Shown: positions 8,185 through 13,668 of the stretch, piece after piece
Layout: every line of letters starts with the position of its first letter
Numbering within the stretch: the stretch's first letter is position 1
Source: CAZDCZ01 sp964504155
GTDB taxonomy: Bacteria > Bacteroidota > Bacteroidia > Bacteroidales > UBA12077
Length of the DNA: 13,668 nucleotides
Assembly: GCA_964504155.1 (NCBI GenBank)
Contig: CAZDCZ010000076.1
Coordinates: 1 to 13,668 of the forward strand
Reading direction: 5' to 3'
The notes under the pieces: model-generated
Told to the model about the DNA's origin: nothing
Seen by the model: only the letters and a program-made list of their open reading frames with translations
The model's database searches: none
Made by a program: the position numbers and the translations under genes

Positions 8185-9330
8185 ATGATTAATGTGGGAA
8201 TAACAGGACAGACAGGTTTTATTGGCTCTCATCTTTTTAACCAATTAAATCTTTATCCCGAAGAATTTAAAACAATAGAGTTTAAGGATATTTATTTTGC
8301 TAACCCTAATCAATTAAAAGAGTGGGTAAAAAAGTGTGATGTAATTGTTCATTTAGCAGCAATGAATCGTCATAATAATCCTGAAGAATTATATAAAACT
8401 AATATTAATTTAGTAAATAACTTAGTAGAGGCAATGAAAAAATGTGATTCGAAAGCACATTTAATCTTTTCATCTTCAACACAGGAAAATAGAGATAATT
8501 TTTATGGCAAATCTAAAAAAGAAGGAAGAGAAATATTATACAATTTTTCTGTTGAAAATAATTCTATTTTTTCAGGTCTAGTTATACCAAACGTTTATGG
8601 TCCATTTGGTAATCCATATTATAATTCTTTTATTGCAACTTTTTCTTATCAATTAACTCACAACGAACAGCCGGTAATTGCTGTGGACGGTAATGTAAAA
8701 TTAATTTATGTAGGAAATCTTTGTAGATTTATTATAAATAGAATAAGGGAATGTAATAAAAGAGAAAAAGATGTAACAATGAAGTCTGTTGCTGTTCCTC
8801 ACGATTTTGAGAAGAAAGTTTCTGAAATATTAAATTTATTAGAAAGATATAAGGAGCAGTATTATCACGATAGTATAATTCCCAAATTGAATAATATAGA
8901 TGAGATAAATCTTTTCAATACCTTTCGAGCATATATGGAACACGAAAACAGGTATCCGGTTAAACTTACTAAACATACCGATTCTAGAGGTTCATTTGTC
9001 GAAACAATTCGTTTAGGTGTAGGCGGGCAAGTATCGTTTTCTACTACAGTACCTGGAATAACAAGAGGAAATCATTATCATACTCGAAAAATAGAACGAT
9101 TTACTGTAATTAAGGGTAAAGCATTAATTCAGCTAAGAAGAATTGGTAGTAAAGAAATTTTGAATTTCGAATTAGACGGTAATGAACCATCATTTGTTGA
9201 TATGCCAATTTGGTATACTCACAATATAAAGAATATTGGCGATGAAGAGTTGTATACTATTTTTTGGATAAATGAACAGTTTAATCCGGAAGATTCTGAT
9301 ACCTATTTTGAGAAGTGTAAAACGAAATAA
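8185..9330 (+). CDS. capF: UDP-2-acetamido-2,6-dideoxy-hexos-4-ulose reductase/epimerase, CapF/FnlB/WbjC type
   Basis: A two-domain enzyme of 381 residues, near the roughly 370 of characterised homologues, catalysing the second step to UDP-L-FucNAc. The N-terminal SDR domain (about 1-250) has GQTGFIG (8-14), HLAAMNRHN (56-64) and YxxxK at Tyr107/Lys111, and reduces the 4-keto group. The C-terminal cupin domain (about 255-381) carries likely metal ligands His297, His299 and Glu304 in NHYHTRKIERF, plus His346 in WYTHNI; this domain is linked to C3 epimerisation in the family. An in-frame TTG at 8179 would add two residues, but I prefer the ATG at 8185 because it is the commoner start codon and gives the normal MINVGITG beginning. 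The capG ATG follows after a single base. Confidence 0.94.
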   Translation: MINVGITGQTGFIGSHLFNQLNLYPEEFKTIEFKDIYFANPNQLKEWVKKCDVIVHLAAMNRHNNPEELYKTNINLVNNLVEAMKKCDSKAHLIFSSSTQENRDNFYGKSKKEGREILYNFSVENNSIFSGLVIPNVYGPFGNPYYNSFIATFSYQLTHNEQPVIAVDGNVKLIYVGNLCRFIINRIRECNKREKDVTMKSVAVPHDFEKKVSEILNLLERYKEQYYHDSIIPKLNNIDEINLFNTFRAYMEHENRYPVKLTKHTDSRGSFVETIRLGVGGQVSFSTTVPGITRGNHYHTRKIERFTVIKGKALIQLRRIGSKEILNFELDGNEPSFVDMPIWYTHNIKNIGDEELYTIFWINEQFNPEDSDTYFEKCKTK

Positions 9331-9331
9331 A

Positions 9332-10462
9332 ATGAAAAAGCTTAAAGTTATTACTGTTGTAGGCACGCGTCCCGAAATTATAAGATTATCGCGAGTACTC
9401 TTAAAATTAGATGAGACAAAAAGTATTGAGCATATTTTGGTTCATACAGGACAAAATTATGATTATGAATTAAATGAAGTTTTTTTTAAAGATTTAGGAT
9501 TACGTAAACCTGATTATTTTTTGAATGCTGCCGGAGGTAATGCTACAACAACTGCAGGACAAATTTTAATTAACATTGACCCTGTTTTAGAAGATGTTAA
9601 TCCGGATGCTTTTTTAGTTCTTGGTGATACAAATTCTTGTTTGGGAGCTATAGCTGCAAAAAAAAGAAAAATTCCTATTTTTCATATGGAAGCCGGAAAT
9701 CGTTGCTTCGATCAAAGAGTTCCTGAAGAAACCAATAGAAAAATAGTTGACCATATAAGTGATATTAATCTTACGTATAGCGATATTGCCAGAGAGTACT
9801 TATTACGTGAAGGTCTTTCTGCTGATAGAATAATAAAAACAGGGTCTCCGATTTATGAAGTGCTTCAAGCTTACAGCAAACAAATTGATGCTTCAGATAT
9901 TCTTTCTAAATTGGGTTTGAAGAAAGGTAATTTTTTTGTGGTTTCGGCACATCGCGAAGAAAATATCAATTCTGAGAATTTTATTAAATTGGTAGAAATG
10001 TTGAATACAATTGCAGAGACTTATGCTTTACCTGTTATTGTATCGACACATCCTCGTACTAGAAATAAAATTAATGAAACAGGAGTTAAATTTAATTCTT
10101 TAATTCGATTAATGAAACCTCTAGGTTTTCATGATTATAATCATTTACAGAAGAATGCAAAAGCTGTTTTGTCTGATAGTGGAACGATATCAGAAGAATC
10201 GTCAATTATGAATTTCCCGGCTTTGAATATTCGTGAAGCACACGAACGCCCCGAAGCTATGGAAGAAGCTTCGGTTATGATGGTAGGAATGAATATAGAA
10301 AGAATTATGCAGGCATTATCAATACTAGATATTCAAAAAACCGGAGAAGATAGGACTTTGCGCCAAGTTTGTGATTATTCAATGCCAAATGTTTCTGATA
10401 AAGTAGTTCGTATTATTCTTTCTTATACCGATTATGTAAATCGAGTAGTTTGGTCGGAATAA
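9332..10462 (+). CDS. capG: UDP-N-acetyl-L-fucosamine synthase (C2 epimerase), CapG/FnlC/WbjD type
   Basis: A 376-residue enzyme of the UDP-GlcNAc 2-epimerase fold (GT-B like) that inverts C2 to release UDP-L-FucNAc, the last step after CapE and CapF. Family marks are VVGTRPEIIRLS (9-20), HTGQNYDYELNEVFF (38-52), GDTNS (98-102), HMEAGNRCF (118-126), PEETNR (131-136), SAHREENI (205-212), SDSGTISEE (281-289) and HERPEAMEE (304-312). RPEIIRLS in place of the RPEAIK usual in WecB enzymes, together with the AGNRCFDQRVPEE form, fits the CapG branch. The frame is open upstream to 9272 inside capF, which would add 20 basic residues. The ATG at 9332 gives the family's normal N-terminus and sits one base after the capF stop, so it is chosen. 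Confidence 0.94.
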   Translation: MKKLKVITVVGTRPEIIRLSRVLLKLDETKSIEHILVHTGQNYDYELNEVFFKDLGLRKPDYFLNAAGGNATTTAGQILINIDPVLEDVNPDAFLVLGDTNSCLGAIAAKKRKIPIFHMEAGNRCFDQRVPEETNRKIVDHISDINLTYSDIAREYLLREGLSADRIIKTGSPIYEVLQAYSKQIDASDILSKLGLKKGNFFVVSAHREENINSENFIKLVEMLNTIAETYALPVIVSTHPRTRNKINETGVKFNSLIRLMKPLGFHDYNHLQKNAKAVLSDSGTISEESSIMNFPALNIREAHERPEAMEEASVMMVGMNIERIMQALSILDIQKTGEDRTLRQVCDYSMPNVSDKVVRIILSYTDYVNRVVWSE

Positions 10463-10484
10463 ATTGTAAAAAATCAAACACAGA

Positions 10485-11678
10485 ATGGAGAAAAAGTATA
10501 TAATTTATGTAGGTGGATTTATTTTGCCAGATGGGAATGCTGCCGCTCATAGGGTACTGGCAAATGCTAAGATATTAAGAAACTTAGGTTATGAAGTTGT
10601 TTTCTTAGGAAATCAAAAATTAAATGTATTGAAAACTCATGATTTAATTTTGAATGAAAAAATTGTTGATGGGTTTAAATCTTACACTATCATTTATCCA
10701 ACTTCATTTAAAAGCTGGATACATCATTTATATTCTATTAAAGAATTGAAAAAAATAATAAAACATATAGGAAGTACTAATGTATATGGTATAATTGCCT
10801 ATAATTATCAGGCTTTGGCTTTAAAAAACTTAGTGCAATTATGTAAGAAGTCTAAAATTAAACTTATTGCAGATTGTACCGAATGGCAGGTAGTTAAACG
10901 AAAAAGTATTTTGATTTCTTGGATAAAAAATATGGATACTTTTTATAGAATGAAAATTCTGCATAAAAAACTTGACGGATTAATTGCTATAAGTTCTTAT
11001 TTATTTGATTATTATAAATTACGAATGAAAAATGTTTTATTGTTACCGCCTCTTGTTGACTTAAATGATGATAAATGGAAAAACAAAACACAAAACATAG
11101 ACAAAAAATGCAAACTAATTTATGCAGGAAGTCCGGGAACAGGAAGTAAAGATAGAGTAGATAAAGTATTAAAGGCTTTATCAAAAATAAAATATCAAAA
11201 TCCAATAAGTTTTATGCTTACCATAGTTGGAATTACAAAAGAACAATATATAAATAATTTTGGTAACGATTCTTTACCTACAAATCTTGAAGAAGAATTA
11301 ATCTTTAAGGGGAGAATATCGCATGCAGATACAATAAAAGCTACACAAAATTCTGATTTTACAATATTCTTACGTGATAACAATCTAATAACCATGGCAG
11401 GTTTTCCTACAAAATTTGTGGAATCTATATCCTGTGGAATACCTGTTCTTACAAATTCATCAAGTAATATAATAGATTATCTCGAGAAAGGATCTTTTGG
11501 GTTTTTATTAGATATATCTTCAGAAAATTTGCTTGTTGATTCTTTGTATAAAGCTATTAGTCAATCGCAGGAAGAAGTAAATGAAATGAAAAAACAATGT
11601 GAGTTATCTAATCTTTTTGATTACCATTCATATCAAAATGACATGCATAATTTTATGAATCAACTTAGTTATTCGTAA
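10485..11678 (+). CDS. Glycosyltransferase family 4 (GT-B fold), donor unknown
   Basis: A 397-residue cytoplasmic, probably membrane-associated glycosyltransferase. The N-terminal domain begins YVGGFILPDGNAAAHRV (8-24), a loop form I associate with one GT4 subgroup in bacterial polysaccharide loci. IADCTEWQ (128-135) and GLIAISSYLF (165-174) follow. The C-terminal donor domain begins near LIYAGSPGTG (211-220), with FKGRISH (274-280) and the degenerate EX7E region MAGFPTKFVESISCGIPVL (304-322), where Glu313 is kept. It follows capG by 22 bases. In enterobacterial fnl loci this position holds WbuB, an L-FucNAc transferase candidate, so an L-FucNAc donor is plausible. That is positional inference only; rhamnose is an alternative. 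Codon usage looks like its neighbours. Confidence 0.85.
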   Translation: MEKKYIIYVGGFILPDGNAAAHRVLANAKILRNLGYEVVFLGNQKLNVLKTHDLILNEKIVDGFKSYTIIYPTSFKSWIHHLYSIKELKKIIKHIGSTNVYGIIAYNYQALALKNLVQLCKKSKIKLIADCTEWQVVKRKSILISWIKNMDTFYRMKILHKKLDGLIAISSYLFDYYKLRMKNVLLLPPLVDLNDDKWKNKTQNIDKKCKLIYAGSPGTGSKDRVDKVLKALSKIKYQNPISFMLTIVGITKEQYINNFGNDSLPTNLEEELIFKGRISHADTIKATQNSDFTIFLRDNNLITMAGFPTKFVESISCGIPVLTNSSSNIIDYLEKGSFGFLLDISSENLLVDSLYKAISQSQEEVNEMKKQCELSNLFDYHSYQNDMHNFMNQLSYS

Positions 11679-11763
11679 AAAGTAATTTAATCATAGATAT
11701 AATCTATTATAAATGAAAAAATTATATGATAATATTGTTTAATAAAATTTGAAAATAAAAATA

Positions 11764-12930
11764 ATGACAAATCATATAAAATTAGTAAGAATAACGACTA
11801 TTTCACGTTCTTTAAGTGGTTTACTTAAAGGTCAATTTAGTTTTATGTCTCAGTATTTTGATGTAATTGCTATTTCTGGTGGAGGTATTGAACTAGAAAA
11901 AGTAAGAAAAGAAGAGGGAGTAAGAGTCGCAAGTGTTAAAATGGAAAGAGATATATCTTTAATTAGAGATTTTATATCATTAATAAATTTAATTAAATTA
12001 TTTTTAAAGGAAAAGCCCGAAATTGTGCATACTCATACTCCTAAAGCAGGTCTTTTAGGAATGATTGCAGCTTGGTGTGTTAGGGTTCCTGTAAGAATAC
12101 ACACTGTAGCAGGTCTTCCGTTGATGGAAAAATCTGGTTTTAAAAAAAGAATTTTAAACTTAATGGAGAAAATAACCTATAAATGTGCACATAAGGTATA
12201 TCCAAATTCATTAGGACTTAAAAAATACATTCTTGAGAATAATTTAACAAAAGGCAATAAGCTGCAGGTTATTGGGAATGGTAGTTCAAATGGAATTAAT
12301 TTATCGTATTATGATTCTAATCGTATTTCAGATGAATTAGCAAATAACACACGACGTAATTTGGGTATTGCTCCTGATGATTTTATTTTTATTTATATTG
12401 GACGAGTTGTAAAGGATAAAGGTGTTGAAGAATTAATTACTGCTTTTAAAAAGCTAAGCGATGAATATTCTCATATAAAATTGCTTATTTTGGGGAAATA
12501 TGAAGAAGAGTTAGACCCAGTTTCTGATTATGTGAAAGATACTATTAATACCAATGAAAATATAATTTTTACAGGATTTCAAGCAGATATAAGACCTTTT
12601 TTAAAAGTTGCTACTGTATTAGTTCATCCAAGTTATAGAGAAGGGTTTCCTAATGTGGTTATGCAAGCCGGAGCAATGAACATTCCAAGTATTGTTACTG
12701 ATATTAATGGAAGTAATGAAATAATAAAAGATAAAGTAAATGGTTTTATTATTCCACTAAAGAATGAACTAGCTCTTTTTGAAAAGATGAAATATTTATA
12801 TAAAAATCAAGATATTTTGTTTAACTTAAAAAGTTGTTGTAGAGAAATGATTGCAAACAGATATGAACAATCGTTTGTTTGGAATGAAATTTTGAAAGAG
12901 TATAAGGCTTTTGAAGAATTATTAGATTAG
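11764..12930 (+). CDS. Glycosyltransferase family 4, PglA-like subgroup
   Basis: A 388-residue GT-B glycosyltransferase. From the chosen ATG, LVRITTISRSLSGLLKGQ (7-24) is the acceptor-domain start and VHTHTPKAGLLGM (88-100) a hallmark motif. HTVAGLPLME (113-122) is followed by donor-domain motifs YIGRVVKDKGV (211-221), TGFQADI (270-276) and HPSYREGFPNVVMQAGAM (288-305). In the EX7E motif the first Glu (293) is present and the second is Gln301, a variant seen in this subgroup. The nearest characterised relatives by these motifs are enzymes acting early on undecaprenyl-diphosphate-linked amino sugars, such as PglA, so it may add the second sugar. An in-frame TTG at 11749 would add five residues; the ATG is preferred but not proven. 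An 85-base AT-rich gap precedes it. Confidence 0.87.
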   Translation: MTNHIKLVRITTISRSLSGLLKGQFSFMSQYFDVIAISGGGIELEKVRKEEGVRVASVKMERDISLIRDFISLINLIKLFLKEKPEIVHTHTPKAGLLGMIAAWCVRVPVRIHTVAGLPLMEKSGFKKRILNLMEKITYKCAHKVYPNSLGLKKYILENNLTKGNKLQVIGNGSSNGINLSYYDSNRISDELANNTRRNLGIAPDDFIFIYIGRVVKDKGVEELITAFKKLSDEYSHIKLLILGKYEEELDPVSDYVKDTINTNENIIFTGFQADIRPFLKVATVLVHPSYREGFPNVVMQAGAMNIPSIVTDINGSNEIIKDKVNGFIIPLKNELALFEKMKYLYKNQDILFNLKSCCREMIANRYEQSFVWNEILKEYKAFEELLD

Positions 12931-12955
12931 TATTTATTTAATATTGTATTAGTAG

Positions 12956-13561
12956 ATGATAGAAAAGTTATTAATGTATATTAAACATCATTTTAGTGTA
13001 ATATGGAGTTTGATTGATTTTGCGAATCGTGCTATTTTGGATTTATTTTATCGTAAAAAAATAAAATTAGTAAAAAAACAATATTCTGAATTGTGCAATA
13101 TTGGAGTCTTTTCGTTTAAATTATTAACACCTGATGATGTTGATAGTTTAAAAAAATTATTTCTTAGCATGAATAAAGAATATCTAAAATATTTTAAGCC
13201 ACATAAAACAGATCGGAAATCTTTAAGTAAGATTATTAATAATAAAAGTTTTATTCCTTTAGGATTTTTTTATAAGGAAGAGTTAATAGGTTATTTTTTC
13301 TTAAGATTGTTCTGTAATAAAAGGGCATTTATTGGCAGATTAGTTTCTGAAAAATATAAAGGTAAAGGGATTGCAAAGAAAATGGCTGAGGTTTTGTATC
13401 AAATTTCTGATATAATAGGATTTAATGTGTATTCTACAATATCGAAAAATAATATTGCTTCATTAAAGTCTCATGCATCAGTTAGAGAATACACTATAAT
13501 TAAAAAGTTGCCTAACGATTATTTATTAATAAAATTTGACAATAATGAAGTTGCTATTTGA
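12956..13561 (+). CDS. GNAT-family N-acyltransferase with hydrophobic N-terminal extension
   Basis: A 201-residue protein. Residues from about 51 form a GNAT domain: VFSFKLLTPDDVDSLKKLF is the first strand and helix, IGYFFLRLF (111-119) a core strand, and KYKGKGIAKKMAEVL (133-147) the acetyl-CoA pyrophosphate loop, with the G-x-G at 136-138. STISKNNIASLKSHAS (160-175) is the usual Asn-containing helix that ends the fold. Residues 1-50 are hydrophobic and then strongly basic, and may hold the protein at the membrane. The 3' end overlaps the phosphoglycosyl transferase start by 17 bases, suggesting coupled translation. A likely role is acylation of an amino sugar, as WecD does for dTDP-Fuc4N, possibly for the initiating sugar. 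No matching aminotransferase lies in the window, so the substrate is unknown. Confidence 0.78.
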   Translation: MIEKLLMYIKHHFSVIWSLIDFANRAILDLFYRKKIKLVKKQYSELCNIGVFSFKLLTPDDVDSLKKLFLSMNKEYLKYFKPHKTDRKSLSKIINNKSFIPLGFFYKEELIGYFFLRLFCNKRAFIGRLVSEKYKGKGIAKKMAEVLYQISDIIGFNVYSTISKNNIASLKSHASVREYTIIKKLPNDYLLIKFDNNEVAI

Positions 13562-13668
13562 CAAAATTATTTCTTTTTTTGGTTTAATAATATTGTTTCC
13601 GGTATTTTTAATGATTAGCGTTTTAATAAAAATTAGAATGCCGGGATCGGTTTTATTTAAACAAAAGC
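13545..13668 (+). CDS. Initiating undecaprenyl-phosphate sugar phosphotransferase, PglC-like (3' partial)
   Basis: The first 41 residues run off the window edge. MKLLFDKIIS at 1-10 has the Lys and Phe-Asp typical of small bacterial phosphoglycosyl transferases. A single hydrophobic re-entrant helix follows (about 9-29), broken by Pro19 in the manner of PglC, and then the interface stretch KIRMPGSVLFKQK (29-41), which in the family precedes the Arg-Val-Gly of the catalytic domain. This start and the absence of earlier membrane helices indicate the short monotopic type rather than a WbaP-like five-helix protein. It would transfer a sugar-1-phosphate to undecaprenyl phosphate and start each repeat unit. 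The ATG lies within the last codons of the GNAT gene. The sugar specificity cannot be judged from this fragment. Confidence 0.85.
   Translation, partial: MKLLFDKIISFFGLIILFPVFLMISVLIKIRMPGSVLFKQK

Noticed and set aside
9272..9331. Upstream extension of capG by 20 codons into capF
   Set aside because: The added residues are basic and not part of the family; the ATG at 9332 matches the usual N-terminus and the tight operon spacing.
10987..11395. Two minus-strand ORFs inside the first GT4 gene
   Set aside because: Both are antisense to a well-supported glycosyltransferase, overlap each other, and show only low-complexity Leu/Phe/Ser sequence expected from antisense of AT-rich DNA.
11713..11742. 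Nine-codon ORF reading MKKLYDNIV before the second GT4 gene
   Set aside because: It resembles the start of a phosphoglycosyl transferase (MKxLFD), but nine residues in AT-rich DNA are not evidence of a remnant or leader peptide.
11749..11763. TTG start for the second GT4 gene, adding five residues
   Set aside because: Possible, but TTG is rarer and the ATG at 11764 leaves the normal few residues before the first beta strand. Kept as an alternative only.

Overview
The window is a strongly AT-rich, single-strand block of surface-polysaccharide (O-antigen or capsule) biosynthesis genes. All genes are on the + strand and most are separated by a few bases or overlap. The most likely host is a member of the Bacteroidota: the DNA is very AT-rich, Shine-Dalgarno sequences are mostly absent or weak, the rml genes run in the order A-C-D-B, and the protein types fit that phylum. 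This assignment rests on style and composition only; there is no rRNA or other phylogenetic marker here.

Layout. Bases 1-59 hold the last codons of an upstream gene, probably a nucleotide-sugar epimerase or dehydratase. Bases 66-3379 are rmlA, rmlC, rmlD and rmlB, a complete pathway from glucose-1-phosphate to dTDP-L-rhamnose. After a 138-base gap come a Wzx-type flippase (3518-4909), a Wzy/EpsG-type polymerase (4935-6101) and a GT8 glycosyltransferase (6106-7050). The three UDP-L-FucNAc enzymes follow: CapE/FnlA/WbjB (7068-8078), CapF/FnlB/WbjC (8185-9330) and CapG/FnlC/WbjD (9332-10462). Then come two GT4 glycosyltransferases (10485-11678 and about 11764-12930), a GNAT-family acyltransferase (12956-13561) and the first 41 codons of a membrane phosphoglycosyl transferase that overlaps it (13545 to the window edge).

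How they work together. The phosphoglycosyl transferase would load the first sugar phosphate onto undecaprenyl phosphate. The GT4 and GT8 enzymes would extend it, using L-rhamnose and L-FucNAc among their donors. Wzx would flip the lipid-linked unit and Wzy would polymerise it. Together these point to a repeat unit of about four sugars containing L-rhamnose and N-acetyl-L-fucosamine; this is inferred from gene content. The combination of rml plus fnl genes is known from O-antigen loci such as E. coli O26.

I found no minus-strand genes, RNA genes, insertion sequences, CRISPR arrays or clear promoters, and no gene-free stretch over 300 bases. I see no sign of a previously undescribed system. 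The points most worth checking are the shortened C-terminus of RmlB, the unresolved donor assignment of the three glycosyltransferases, and the GNAT gene overlapping the phosphoglycosyl transferase.
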